The translations under genes were made by a program, and so were the position numbers. The notes below the pieces were generated by a model. The model did not search any database and was not told where the DNA came from. It worked only from the letters and a program-made list of their open reading frames with translations. From NCBI GenBank assembly GCA_031272885.1, contig JAISSX010000071.1, positions 1 to 46,550 on the forward strand: a DNA stretch of 46,550 nt. Direction: 5' to 3'. This stretch comes from Bifidobacteriaceae bacterium. GTDB taxonomy: Bacteria > Actinomycetota > Actinomycetes > Actinomycetales > WQXJ01. Within the stretch, counting starts at the first letter, position 1. Each line of letters starts with the position of its first letter. This document shows positions 1 to 7,995 of the stretch, piece by piece.

Positions 1-261
1 GGCCGCCGCCGGATCCGTCGCATAGAGCTGCACCGACCATGGGCGCGGTTCGGCCGGCGCATGGGCGGCGGCGTGGAGCGCGGCCGGCTGGCGCTGGGCC
101 AGGGCCCGGGCGCTGACCATCTCGGAGACGTAGAGGCCCGGCCCGTAGCCGGCACATAGGGTGCGGAACGGCGCGTTGGTGACCCCCGCCATCGGCGCTA
201 AGACCACGCGGGACGGCGCGGTCAGGGGGCCGAGGCGCAGCGGCGTGGCACGGTCCGCCAT
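1..261 (-). CDS. dus: tRNA-dihydrouridine synthase, N-terminal part (runs off window)
   Basis: The first 87 codons of a Dus-family flavoenzyme, which reduces specific uridines in the tRNA D-loop using FMN and NADPH. Visible family signatures are the N-terminal LGPLTAPSRVVLAPMAGVTN stretch (start of the TIM barrel, FMN-binding APMAGVTN) and the following PFRTLC and VSEMVSA segments. The reading frame is open to the window edge, so the active-site Cys and C-terminal helical domain are not visible. The ATG is 7 bases downstream of the glyQS stop codon on the same strand, so the two genes are probably cotranscribed. Family assignment is firm; the DusA/B/C subclass cannot be decided from this fragment. 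Confidence 0.9.
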   Translation of the reverse strand, partial: MADRATPLRLGPLTAPSRVVLAPMAGVTNAPFRTLCAGYGPGLYVSEMVSARALAQRQPAALHAAAHAPAEPRPWSVQLYATDPAAA

Positions 262-268
262 CGGGCTC

Positions 269-1645
269 CTACAGGCGCTGGGCGAGGTAGCCGCGCACCT
301 GGTCCAGCGCGACCCGCTCCTGGCTCATCGTGTCGCGGTCACGCACGGTCACGGCCTGGTCCTCGAGCGTGTCGAAGTCCACCGTGAGGCACAGGGGCGT
401 GCCGATCTCGTCCTGCCGGCGGTAGCGGCGGCCGATCGCACCGGCATCGTCAAAATCGACGTTCCACGTGCGGCGCAGATCCGCCGCCAGGTCGCGGGCC
501 TTGGGCGACAGGTCGGCGTTGCGGCTGAGGGGCAGCACGGCCGCCTTGACGGGCGCGAGGCGCGGATCGAGCTTCAACACCACGCGCTTGTCCACGCCGC
601 CCTTGGTGTTGGGCGCCTCGTCCTCGCGGTAGGCGTCCACCAGGAACGCCATGAGGGAGCGGGTCAGGCCGGCCGCGGGCTCGATCACGTAGGGCACGTA
701 GCGGGTGCCGGAGGCCTGGTCGAAGTAGCTCAGGTCCGTGCCGGAGTGCTCCGAGTGGGTCGTGAGGTCGAAGTCGGTGCGGTTGGCGATGCCTTCCAGC
801 TCCCCCCATTCGCTGCCCGTGAACCCGAAGCGGTACTCGATGTCCACGGTGCGCTTCGAGTAGTGGGACAGCTTCTCCTGCGGGTGCTCATAGTGGCGCA
901 GGTTGGCTCGGTCGATGCCGAGGTCGACGTACCACTCGGTGCGATGGTCGATCCAGTATTGGTGCCATTCCTCGTCGGTGCCGGGGGCGACGAAGAACTC
1001 CATCTCCATCTGCTCGAACTCGCGCGTGCGGAAGATGAAGTTGCCGGGCGTGATCTCGTTGCGGAACGACTTGCCCACCTGCCCGATGCCGAACGGCGGC
1101 TTCTTGCGCGCCGCCATCACCACGTTGGCGAAGTTGATGAAAATGCCCTGCGCCGTTTCCGGCCGCAGGTAGTGCAGCCCGGATTCATCTTCGACCGGGC
1201 CCAGGTAGGTGCGCAGCAGGCCGGAGAATTGCTTCGGTTCGGTCCATTGGCCCTTGACGCCGCAGTTGGGGCAGGGCAGGCCGGCCAGGCCGCCCTCCGG
1301 CGCGTGGCCCTTGCGTTCGGCAAATTCCTCTTCCAGGGTGTCCTGGCGGAACCGCTTGTGGCAGCCCAGGCATTCGATCAGCGGATCGGTGAAGACGGCC
1401 ACGTGGCCGGACGCCTCCCAGACTTGCCGCGGCAGGATTACCGAGGAATCCAGTCCCACAATGTCATCGCGTGACTGCACCATGGCACGCCACCATTGGC
1501 GTTTGATGTTCTCTTTCAGTTCGACACCCAACGGGCCGTAGTCCCAGGCGGACCGGGTGCCGCCGTAGATCTCGCCGCACGGGAACACAAAACCGCGGCG
1601 TTTGGCCAGGGAAATAACGGTGTCGATGGTGGATGGGGCTGCCAT
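269..1645 (-). CDS. glyQS: glycyl-tRNA synthetase, single-chain dimeric type
   Basis: Class II aminoacyl-tRNA synthetase charging tRNA-Gly, 458 residues, the usual length for the alpha2 type. Visible are the N-terminal [12 protein letters not shown] start, the class II motif 2 region ([23 protein letters not shown]), [12 protein letters not shown], and the C-terminal anticodon-binding domain ending in LAQRL. A CxxC pair (ECLGCHKRF and CPNCG) near residues 95-140 suggests a zinc-binding insertion. I chose the ATG at 1645 because GGAGGAG lies 6 bases before it; an in-frame start 26 codons upstream would add a non-conserved tail. A TAGACT -10-like box on this strand at 1730-1735 implies a leader of roughly 80 bases. 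Confidence 0.97.
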   Translation of the reverse strand: MAAPSTIDTVISLAKRRGFVFPCGEIYGGTRSAWDYGPLGVELKENIKRQWWRAMVQSRDDIVGLDSSVILPRQVWEASGHVAVFTDPLIECLGCHKRFRQDTLEEEFAERKGHAPEGGLAGLPCPNCGVKGQWTEPKQFSGLLRTYLGPVEDESGLHYLRPETAQGIFINFANVVMAARKKPPFGIGQVGKSFRNEITPGNFIFRTREFEQMEMEFFVAPGTDEEWHQYWIDHRTEWYVDLGIDRANLRHYEHPQEKLSHYSKRTVDIEYRFGFTGSEWGELEGIANRTDFDLTTHSEHSGTDLSYFDQASGTRYVPYVIEPAAGLTRSLMAFLVDAYREDEAPNTKGGVDKRVVLKLDPRLAPVKAAVLPLSRNADLSPKARDLAADLRRTWNVDFDDAGAIGRRYRRQDEIGTPLCLTVDFDTLEDQAVTVRDRDTMSQERVALDQVRGYLAQRL

Positions 1646-1792
1646 GGCGGTCTCCTCCGGACTAACAGAGCGGCCCGGACACTGGCTGTGGCCGGGTTTG
1701 GTTGCGGCTGGCGCCGAAGCCAAGGGCCAAGTCTAACCGCCCCTCCCGTGCCCGATGCCGCCCGGTCGCCCCGGGCGCCCACAGCACCTGGA

Positions 1793-2674
1793 TCAGTACA
1801 TCACGGGCGCCGTCTGGTAGTCATGCATCCACAAGCTGGCCAGCTCGCTCAGCTTGCCTTGGTCGCGCAGTTCCTCGATGGCCTCCGAAACGGCCGCCGT
1901 CAAACCGGAACCTTTCGGCAGCACAAACGCCAACTGCTCCTTGGCCGCCCCGGTCTGCGGGCTGAGCTGCCCCACCACCAGCCCGCCGTACACCGCGTAG
2001 TTGGCCATATAGACGGCCCGCGGCAGGTCGGTCACCAGGGCATCGATCTGGCGCGAATCCAAGGCCGCCACCAGCTCCTCCCGGCTGGCGTAAACGGTGA
2101 TGGGCGTGGCCGGCGCGATCACGCTTTCAACCACGTTGGCGCTGGTAGTACCCTTTTCAACCCCGAACCGAACGTCCTTCAACTGCTCAACCGAAGTGGC
2201 GCCATCGGCCGGTGAACCGATATAGGTGACCACGGCCTTGGCGGTGGTGTAGTACGACGAAGAAAAGTCGACCAGGGCCCGCCGCTCCGTGGTGATCGAA
2301 TACTGCTGCACCGCAATATCCCATTCCTTGGCGCCGGTTGTCAGGGCCTCGTTGAACGGGATCCGCACCCAGGTGACGGCGCTGGGCGGGAAGCCAAGGC
2401 GGCCGGCCACGGCGTAGACCACGGCCGCCTCGAAACCGCGCTGGCTGGTGGGGTCGTTGTCCTCGATCCACGGCTCGGTGGCCTGTTCGGCCGTGGCCAC
2501 GGTCAGTTGGCCGGCCACCACGGTGGGCAGGTCCGGCGCCGAACTGCGGGTTGGCTCCAGCCGCACCACTTCCATCGGTTGGCTACAGCCGCCGATGGCG
2601 CCCATCAGGCCGAGCCAGGCAGCCGTCAGCAGGGCGGCCCGCCGGCCGCGCCACCTGCCCGTCCTGCCCTCCAT
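1793..2674 (-). CDS. extracellular solute-binding lipoprotein (family 3, amino-acid type)
   Basis: A 293-residue periplasmic-binding-protein-like lipoprotein. Residues 1-30 are a lipoprotein signal with an Arg-rich N-region and lipobox AIGGC, Cys30 being the lipidation site. The mature part has the bilobed SBP_bac_3 pattern: LTVATAEQATEPWIE at the first strand, GFEAAVVYAVAGRLG, WDIAVQQYSIT, and a C-terminal SEAIEELRDQGKLSELASLW segment typical of the family. No permease or ATPase gene is adjacent, so it is an orphan receptor here. The start at 2674 is preceded by AAGG with 9-base spacing; a GTG three codons upstream has no usable spacing. Substrate is unknown; polar amino acids are the common guess. 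Confidence 0.85.
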   Translation of the reverse strand: MEGRTGRWRGRRAALLTAAWLGLMGAIGGCSQPMEVVRLEPTRSSAPDLPTVVAGQLTVATAEQATEPWIEDNDPTSQRGFEAAVVYAVAGRLGFPPSAVTWVRIPFNEALTTGAKEWDIAVQQYSITTERRALVDFSSSYYTTAKAVVTYIGSPADGATSVEQLKDVRFGVEKGTTSANVVESVIAPATPITVYASREELVAALDSRQIDALVTDLPRAVYMANYAVYGGLVVGQLSPQTGAAKEQLAFVLPKGSGLTAAVSEAIEELRDQGKLSELASLWMHDYQTAPVMY

Positions 2675-2770
2675 GGCCCACACCCTTCTCGCTCTGCTGC
2701 GGCCGGTGGCGGTTAGGGGCCCGCCGCCTTGGGGTCAATGCCGCTTGGTACAGCCAAGGATTACGCCACC

Positions 2771-2830
2771 ATCCTACGTCTGGATGGGACGAGTTGACCT
2801 GGTTTTCCAAGAAAAACTACGACACCGTAG
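2771..2830 (-). promoter_or_regulatory. candidate promoter and palindromic operator upstream of the solute-binding lipoprotein
   Basis: On the minus strand a TAGGAT -10-like hexamer occupies 2771-2776. Further upstream, 2817-2830 reads CTACGACACCGTAG, a perfect 5-4-5 palindrome. Nearly the same palindrome occurs at 4794-4807 before the acyl-CoA synthetase gene, so one regulator (a TetR-type protein would fit the shape) may bind both. The promoter assignment is inference. Confidence 0.35.
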
Positions 2831-2848
2831 GTCAACCGGCCGCCGGAC

Positions 2849-3199
2849 CTACATCGGGGCTGTGGCCAGGCAGAACTGGTTGCCTTCTGGATCGGCCAGC
2901 ACCACCCAGCTATAGCTTTCCATCTCGTGGCGGCGCAGCACAGCCGCCCCCAGGTCTTGGAGGCGCTTCAACTGGTCATCGGCGGCCACATCGGCCAGGT
3001 CCAGGTGAACCCGGTTCTTGCCCGGTGTCGGTTCCGCCACCGTGCGGAAACCCAACTGCAGCCCTTGCGGCAGTTGCACCGCCACCACGGCGGCTCCTGG
3101 ATCGGACACCACTTCGCCACCCAGGGCGTCGGCCCACCAGGCGGCCAAGACTGGGGCGTCCATGGCGTCGAACGTGACCATCGACACGTGAAGGTCCAC
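2849..3199 (-). CDS. VOC (glyoxalase-like) family protein
   Basis: A 116-residue single VOC module of the glyoxalase_6 type. It shows two beta-alpha-beta-beta-beta repeats: VTFDAMDAPVLAAWWADALG in the first half and the typical ending VVLADPEGNQFCLA. A His in the first strand (MDLHVS), VHLDLA in the middle and the DPEGNxF motif near the end are usual metal-site or fold markers. The start is a GTG with no Shine-Dalgarno sequence and a TAGCCT box 6 bases upstream, consistent with a leaderless transcript. The family covers glyoxalases, resistance proteins and dioxygenases; I cannot pick a substrate. Confidence 0.85.
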   Translation of the reverse strand: MDLHVSMVTFDAMDAPVLAAWWADALGGEVVSDPGAAVVAVQLPQGLQLGFRTVAEPTPGKNRVHLDLADVAADDQLKRLQDLGAAVLRRHEMESYSWVVLADPEGNQFCLATAPM

Positions 3200-3205
3200 G
3201 GGACA

Positions 3206-3211
3206 AGGCTA
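3206..3211 (-). promoter_or_regulatory. leaderless-type -10 box of the VOC gene
   Basis: TAGCCT on the minus strand, exactly 6 bases before the GTG start, so the transcript should begin at or next to the start codon. Confidence 0.45.
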
Positions 3212-3260
3212 GACGCCCCAAAGCCCCTGGTCCTGGGCCTTTGGTGCGAATTGTTTGGAC

Positions 3261-4025
3261 TCAATTGGCCCCGCCAAAACGGCGTTCCCGGGCCGCGTAT
3301 TGCTCGATGGCGGCCCAAAGGTCCCGCCTGTCCACCTCCGGCCACAGGGCGTCGCTGAAAACCAATTCGGCGTAGGCGGACTGCCACAGCATGTAGTTGG
3401 ACAGCCGCTGTTCGCCGGAGGTGCGCCAGAACAGGTCCACATCCGGCAGTTCACCCACCGGCAGGTGGGCGGCCAGCAGGCGTTCGTTGATGCGGGCCGG
3501 GTCCAGGCGGCCCATGGCGGCCTCGGCCGCCATGGCGCGGGCCGCCGCCGTGATCTCGGCCCGGGCCCCGTAGTTGACGCACAAAGTCAGCACCATGCCG
3601 GTGTTTTTCCTGGTCATGATCTCGGCCTGGGTCAGCTCGCGGATCACCGACGGCCACAGGCGCCCCCGTTCGCCGGCCCAGCGCACCCGCACGCCCCAAC
3701 TGCTGAACAGGTCTCGCCGGGCCCGCAGCACGTCGCGCGAATAGCCCATCAAGAACTTGACTTCGGCCGGGCTGCGTTTCCAATTCTCGGTCGAGAAGGC
3801 GTAAACGGTCAGGTATTCGACGCCAATCTCGATGGCGCCGGCCACGACATCAACCAAAGCGGCCTCGCCGGCCCGGTGGCCCTCGGTGCGCGGCAAACCC
3901 TGTTTCCCGGCCCATCGGCCGTTGCCGTCCATCACCACGGCGACATGCCGCGGCACCCGCTCGGGTGGGACTTTGGGCGGGGTTGCGCCGCTCGGGTGCG
4001 GTGGCGGCGAAACTGGGCTCTCCAT
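3261..4025 (-). CDS. uppS: isoprenyl (undecaprenyl) diphosphate synthase
   Basis: A cis-prenyltransferase of 254 residues that condenses isopentenyl diphosphate onto an allylic primer to make the lipid carrier for cell-wall synthesis. The hallmark motif HVAVVMDGNGRWA (catalytic Asp and P-loop) is near residue 30, followed by GHRAGE, YLTVYAFSTENWKR, CVNYGARAEI and the C-terminal DLFWRTSGEQRLSNYMLWQ substrate-binding region. Residues 1-25 are a Pro-rich extension. It lies 11 bases downstream of recO on the same strand, the conserved actinobacterial recO-uppS order. Longer in-frame starts overlap recO and are rejected. Chain length (C50 or C55) cannot be told from sequence. Confidence 0.96.
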   Translation of the reverse strand: MESPVSPPPHPSGATPPKVPPERVPRHVAVVMDGNGRWAGKQGLPRTEGHRAGEAALVDVVAGAIEIGVEYLTVYAFSTENWKRSPAEVKFLMGYSRDVLRARRDLFSSWGVRVRWAGERGRLWPSVIRELTQAEIMTRKNTGMVLTLCVNYGARAEITAAARAMAAEAAMGRLDPARINERLLAAHLPVGELPDVDLFWRTSGEQRLSNYMLWQSAYAELVFSDALWPEVDRRDLWAAIEQYAARERRFGGAN

Positions 4026-4036
4026 AAGCCCCAAAA

Positions 4037-4774
4037 CTACCGCTCCAAGTGCCGCAGTGCCCGGATGGCGCGCTCCATGTGCCACTGGGCAAAGGCGGCC
4101 ACCAACCCGGCCGCCTCGTGCCGGGCAGGCTCCCCGGCGGCGTCGGCCACCGCCCAGTCGCCTGCCAACAACGCGCCCAACAACGCAACCGTCGCCTCCG
4201 CCGGGGCGGCCGAACCGGGCGGACGGCAATCGCCACAAACCATGCCACCGGCCGCCGGCGAGAACCACCGGTGTGGCCCCGGCGCACCACACTTGGCGCA
4301 GCCCCCCAGCGACGGCGCGTAGCCGGACAGGGCCAGCGACCGCAGCAGATATGAATCCACCACCAGCCCCGGCTGGTGGGCGCCACGGGCCAAGGCGGCG
4401 AAGGCCCCGGCCGTCAGCAGGAAGAGCTGCAGGGCCGGTTCGCGTTCCTCCGGGGTCAGCTTGTCGGCCGTTTCGGCGATGGCGGCCGCAGCGGTGTAGC
4501 GGGGATAGTCGGCTGTGATGGCGTCCGCGTAGCCGCCCAGGGTTTCAACCTGGGTGACGGTGTCCAGGTTGCGGCCTTCGTAGAGCTGAAGGTCAACGTG
4601 CATGAACGGTTCCAGCCGGGCGCCGAAGCGGGATTTGGTGCGCCGCACGCCCTTGGCCACGGCCCGCACCTTGCCGTGTTGGCGGGTCAGCAGCGTGATG
4701 ATGCGGTCCGCTTCGGCCAGTTTGTGGGTCCGCAGCACCACGCCCTGGTCCCGGTACACCGCCACGCGGGCCAT
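4037..4774 (-). CDS. recO: DNA repair protein RecO
   Basis: A 245-residue RecF-pathway mediator that helps load RecA onto SSB-coated single-stranded DNA and anneals strands. The N-terminal OB-fold is clear ([24 protein letters not shown], then [24 protein letters not shown]). The central helical part contains a zinc finger near residues 158-182, CAKCG and CGDC. Length matches the family. It is divergent from the acyl-CoA synthetase gene across about 97 bases containing a palindrome, and heads the recO-uppS unit. Confidence 0.96.
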   Translation of the reverse strand: MARVAVYRDQGVVLRTHKLAEADRIITLLTRQHGKVRAVAKGVRRTKSRFGARLEPFMHVDLQLYEGRNLDTVTQVETLGGYADAITADYPRYTAAAAIAETADKLTPEEREPALQLFLLTAGAFAALARGAHQPGLVVDSYLLRSLALSGYAPSLGGCAKCGAPGPHRWFSPAAGGMVCGDCRPPGSAAPAEATVALLGALLAGDWAVADAAGEPARHEAAGLVAAFAQWHMERAIRALRHLER

Positions 4775-4793
4775 TCTCCCAGACCAGACCTGG

Positions 4794-4822
4794 CTACGGC
4801 ACCGTAGGTTTACCTATAGGAT
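4794..4822 (+). promoter_or_regulatory. candidate operator plus -10 box of the acyl-CoA synthetase gene
   Basis: CTACGGCACCGTAG at 4794-4807 is a perfect 6-2-6 palindrome. A TAGGAT -10-like hexamer follows at 4817-4822, so a protein on the palindrome would sit over the -35 region. The same palindrome with slight changes lies at 2817-2830. A fatty-acid-responsive TetR-type repressor is a reasonable but unproven guess. Confidence 0.4.
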
Positions 4823-4871
4823 GACCCTGAACAACGGCGTTCACCCCTCCCGAGAGCACCAAGAAGGAAAT

Positions 4872-6716
4872 ATGGATACTGTCTCCACCCCGCCCAATGT
4901 CACCGTCGACCCGTCGTGGAACATCAACCACCTCCAGTTGCGCCGGCTCGAAAAGGAACCGGACGCGGTCGCCATCGAGCGCCAACAGGCCGATGGCACC
5001 TGGCAGCCGATGACGGTCAAGCAGTTCGACGATGACGTCGTGGCAGTCGCGAAAGGCCTGGTGGCCCTGGGTATTCAGCCCGGTGACCACGTGGCCATCA
5101 TGTCCCGCACGCGCTACGAGTGGGCCTTGTTCGACTACGCGATTTGGGCGGCCGGGGCCGTCTCCGTGCCGATCTACGAGACCAGCTCGGTGGAGCAAGT
5201 CCAGTGGATTTGCTCCGATGGCGAGGTCACGGCCGCGGTGGTGGAGAACGCCGCCCACAACCTGGTGATAGACGCCGCCCGCAGTTCGCTGCCCAAGCTG
5301 ACCCAGGTCTGGCAAATCGAACAGGACGCCGTGGCGGCCCTCAAGGTGGTTGGCCGGGGCGTGCCGACAGCCGAGATCGACCGCCGCCGGCTGCTGGCCG
5401 TTGGTGACGACCTGGCCACCATCATCTACACCTCTGGCACCACGGGCCGGCCCAAGGGCACCGAACTGACCCACGGCCACTTCGTCCGGCTGACCGACAA
5501 CACCCAGTTCGACCAGACCGACCTGACGGTGGTGCCCGTCATCGCCGCCCCCGGTTGCCGCACCCTGTTGTTCCTGCCGTTGGCGCACGTCTTTGCCCGC
5601 TTCATCCAGGTGATCGGCCTGGCTTCAAGCACCGTTGTGGGCCACTGCCCGGACGTCAAGAACCTGGTGCCGGCCTTGGGCTCGTTCAAACCCAGTTTCA
5701 TCCTGGGGGTGCCGCGGGTGCTGGAGAAGGTTTATAACGCGGCCGAGCAGAAGGCCGGCCACGGTATCAAGCTGAAGATCTTCCGCTGGGCCGCCAAGGT
5801 CGCCATCGTCTACTCGCGGGCCATGGATACGGAGAAGGGTCCGTCCGCCTGGCTGACGCGGCAGCACAAGCTGGCCGACAAGCTGGTGTACGGGTCGCTG
5901 CGGGCCGCCATCGGCGGTAATACTACCTACGCCGTGTCCGGTGGGGCCGCCCTCGGTGAGCGGCTGGGGCACTTCTACCGCGGCATCGGGCTGACGGTGT
6001 TGGAAGGCTACGGCCTGACCGAGACTACGGCACCGATTCTGGTCAACCGGCTGCAGGTGCAAAAGATCGGTTCAGTGGGCCTGCCGTTCCCCGGCTGCAC
6101 GGTCAAAATCGCTGATGACGGCGAGATTTTGCTCAAGGGCATCAACGTCTTCTTCCGGTACCACAACAACCCCAAGGCCACCCGCGAGGCGCTCAAGGGG
6201 GGCTGGTTCCACACCGGCGACGTGGGCTATCTGGACGACGAAGGCTACCTGTTCATCACCGGCCGCAAGAAGGAACTGATCGTGACGGCGGGCGGCAAGA
6301 ACGTGGCCCCGGCCGTGCTGGAGGACCGGCTGCGGGGACACCCGTTGGTGTCGCAGGTGGTCGTGGTGGGTGATGGCCAGCCGTTCATCGGCGCGTTGGT
6401 CACCTTGGACCACGAGATGCTGCCCGGCTGGCTGACCAACCACGGCAAACAGCCGATGTCGGTCGATGCCGCCCGGGATGACCCTGACGTGATAGCTTCG
6501 CTGGTCAAGGCGGTGCAGCGAACCAACCAGGCGGTGTCCAGGGCGGAGTCGATCCGCAAGTTCGTGATTCTGCCGGGAGACTTCACGGAGTCGAACGGCT
6601 ACCTGACGCCGTCGCTCAAGGTCAAGCGGTCGCTGGTGCTCAAGGACTTTGCCGACACCGTCCAGAAGTTGTATTCGGACGGTGACACGGGCCACTCGGT
6701 GCCAACCGATCAGTAA
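4872..6716 (+). CDS. long-chain fatty acid-CoA ligase (AMP-forming), FadD15-like
   Basis: A 614-residue member of the ANL superfamily that activates fatty acids to acyl-CoA through an acyl-adenylate. Core motifs in order: the P-loop IIYTSGTTGRPKGTELTHGH around residue 185, the linker motif GYGLTETTAPI, GWFHTGDVGYLDDEGYLFITGRKKELIVTAGGKN with the hinge Asp and Gly-Arg-Lys-Lys, and a C-terminal SNGYLTPSLKVKR containing the catalytic-type Lys. Length and ending fit the FadD15/FACL branch. The start ATG is preceded by AAGGAA at good spacing; an in-frame start 90 codons upstream runs through recO antisense and is rejected. Control by the upstream palindrome is plausible. Confidence 0.93.
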   Translation: MDTVSTPPNVTVDPSWNINHLQLRRLEKEPDAVAIERQQADGTWQPMTVKQFDDDVVAVAKGLVALGIQPGDHVAIMSRTRYEWALFDYAIWAAGAVSVPIYETSSVEQVQWICSDGEVTAAVVENAAHNLVIDAARSSLPKLTQVWQIEQDAVAALKVVGRGVPTAEIDRRRLLAVGDDLATIIYTSGTTGRPKGTELTHGHFVRLTDNTQFDQTDLTVVPVIAAPGCRTLLFLPLAHVFARFIQVIGLASSTVVGHCPDVKNLVPALGSFKPSFILGVPRVLEKVYNAAEQKAGHGIKLKIFRWAAKVAIVYSRAMDTEKGPSAWLTRQHKLADKLVYGSLRAAIGGNTTYAVSGGAALGERLGHFYRGIGLTVLEGYGLTETTAPILVNRLQVQKIGSVGLPFPGCTVKIADDGEILLKGINVFFRYHNNPKATREALKGGWFHTGDVGYLDDEGYLFITGRKKELIVTAGGKNVAPAVLEDRLRGHPLVSQVVVVGDGQPFIGALVTLDHEMLPGWLTNHGKQPMSVDAARDDPDVIASLVKAVQRTNQAVSRAESIRKFVILPGDFTESNGYLTPSLKVKRSLVLKDFADTVQKLYSDGDTGHSVPTDQ

Positions 6717-6775
6717 GAATCTGGGCTATCCTTGAGTGAAAGTACTCTAACCAAGACTGATGGAAGGCCCCCGGA

Positions 6776-7501
6776 ATGACCATGCTCCGAGCCCGGACCG
6801 TTCTCGCCTGTGCTGCTGCCGCCCTGGTGGCGGCCACTTTGACCGCCTGCGGTGGTGACTCGGGCGACTCGCCCGCCGTCGAGGATCAAGGCACCGTGCC
6901 ACCGGCCGTGTTGCCCTCCTTCACCGCCCCTTCTGGGCAGCCCACGCCGGACGATCCGCTAGAGGAGAAACTGGAATCCGGCTCGCAGGTGCAAGAGGGC
7001 TGGGTTTCGGCCCCATGGGGCCTGGCCGCCCCGGTCACGTCCGACACCACCGAATTGAAGATCGTCTACGTGGCCGGTGAAACCGTCTGCTACGGACCCG
7101 GCGGCTTCACCGTCAAGGAAGAGTCCGGCAAGGTCACCGTGGGCGCGTACCTGGAGAAGGTGGCCGAACCGGCCGGTGAATGCCTGGTGGGCCAGTGGGC
7201 CTACAAGTGGGGCACCATCACGTTGTCCGAGCCGCTTGGGTCGCGCGAGCTGTACCACGCCGGGGTGGACCAGATGTTCGACGGCTTCGTCTGGGACCCG
7301 TGGGAGGGCACCGAGACTACCGTTGAGACGCCGGAACCCGAAGAGACCAAGTACGAGACGCCGGCCGATGAGGCTCCGGCGGACGAGACCCCGGCGGACG
7401 AGACCACTACAGACGAAACGCCGGCCGACGAAACAACCGCAGACGAAGCGCCGGCCGATGAAGCCAGCACGCCAGCCGATGAGGAAGGTGCAGCGGAATG
7501 A
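6776..7501 (+). CDS. lipoprotein with acidic degenerate-repeat C-terminus
   Basis: A 241-residue secreted lipoprotein I do not recognise. Residues 1-25 form a lipoprotein signal ending in lipobox LTAC, with Cys25 as lipid site. Residues 26-185 are a globular, unassigned region containing two Cys (VCYGPGG and GECLVGQW) that could form a disulfide. The last ~55 residues are about eight imperfect copies of (A/E)DE(T/A)PA, a highly acidic, probably unfolded tail. GGAAGG gives a clear ribosome binding site. The stop codon overlaps the next start as ATGA, so it is translationally coupled to the small RAM-domain gene. A TATCCT box at 6727-6732 could be its -10. Confidence 0.8.
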   Translation: MTMLRARTVLACAAAALVAATLTACGGDSGDSPAVEDQGTVPPAVLPSFTAPSGQPTPDDPLEEKLESGSQVQEGWVSAPWGLAAPVTSDTTELKIVYVAGETVCYGPGGFTVKEESGKVTVGAYLEKVAEPAGECLVGQWAYKWGTITLSEPLGSRELYHAGVDQMFDGFVWDPWEGTETTVETPEPEETKYETPADEAPADETPADETTTDETPADETTADEAPADEASTPADEEGAAE

Positions 7502-7779
7502 TCACCGCCGTTGTCATGATTACTGCCGATGCCGCCCAGATCCCCGAGGCGGCCCAGGCCATCGCCAACCTGCCCGGCGTGTCCGAGGTCTACTCGGTCA
7601 CCGGCGAGGTCGACCTGATCGCGGTGGTCAAGGTGCGCCAGCATGAGGACCTGGCCGGGGTGATCGCGGACAAGATGTCGAAGACGCCGGGCGTGGTCTC
7701 CACCCAGACGTTCATCGCCTTCCAGACCTTCTCCGCCCAGGACCTCGACTCGGCCTACTCCCTCGGCCTCGACGACTAA
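7498..7779 (+). CDS. stand-alone Lrp/AsnC ligand-binding (RAM) domain protein
   Basis: A 93-residue protein that is just the ligand-binding alpha-beta sandwich of Lrp/AsnC regulators, without any helix-turn-helix. The pattern is VVMITADAAQIPEAAQAIANLPGV, then EVYSVTGEVDLIAVVKV and PGVVSTQTFIAF, the usual RAM strands with the conserved Gly-Glu/Asp-Asp turn. Such small proteins are common in actinobacteria and archaea and probably oligomerise and bind amino acids, or modulate a full-length Lrp protein; the exact role is unknown. Its start overlaps the preceding lipoprotein stop, and a type A palindromic element begins 15 bases after its stop. Confidence 0.9.
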   Translation: MITAVVMITADAAQIPEAAQAIANLPGVSEVYSVTGEVDLIAVVKVRQHEDLAGVIADKMSKTPGVVSTQTFIAFQTFSAQDLDSAYSLGLDD

Positions 7780-7793
7780 CCCCCCTCCCTCCC

Positions 7794-7903
7794 CCTCGCG
7801 AGAGTACGGTTATGTAGGTGGACCGAATTATGGTCAACTCTCTGACCTGCGAAAATGTACGAGGTCTCTCGACGTCAAGCTACACAACCGTACTCTCGCG
7901 AGG
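7794..7903. repeat. palindromic element, type A, copy 1
   Basis: A 110-bp element bounded by 24-bp inverted arms (left 7794-7817, right 7880-7903; 23 of 24 match). Arms begin CCTCGCGAGAGTACGGTT. An internal conserved motif, CTGACCTGCG followed by A-rich bases, starts 50 bases from the left end. It lies just after the RAM-domain gene and could also act as a hairpin terminator. Other copies: 9046, 11453 and 33026; relatives with different inner arms at 17250 and 23313. Confidence 0.9.
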
Positions 7904-7995
7904 GAGTCTTGGCCGATACTGAGTAATTCCAATGATCCACAGGCCAAGCGGCACTTGGCGCGACACCAACTGGGCATGGAGCAGACTGCCCAAGC

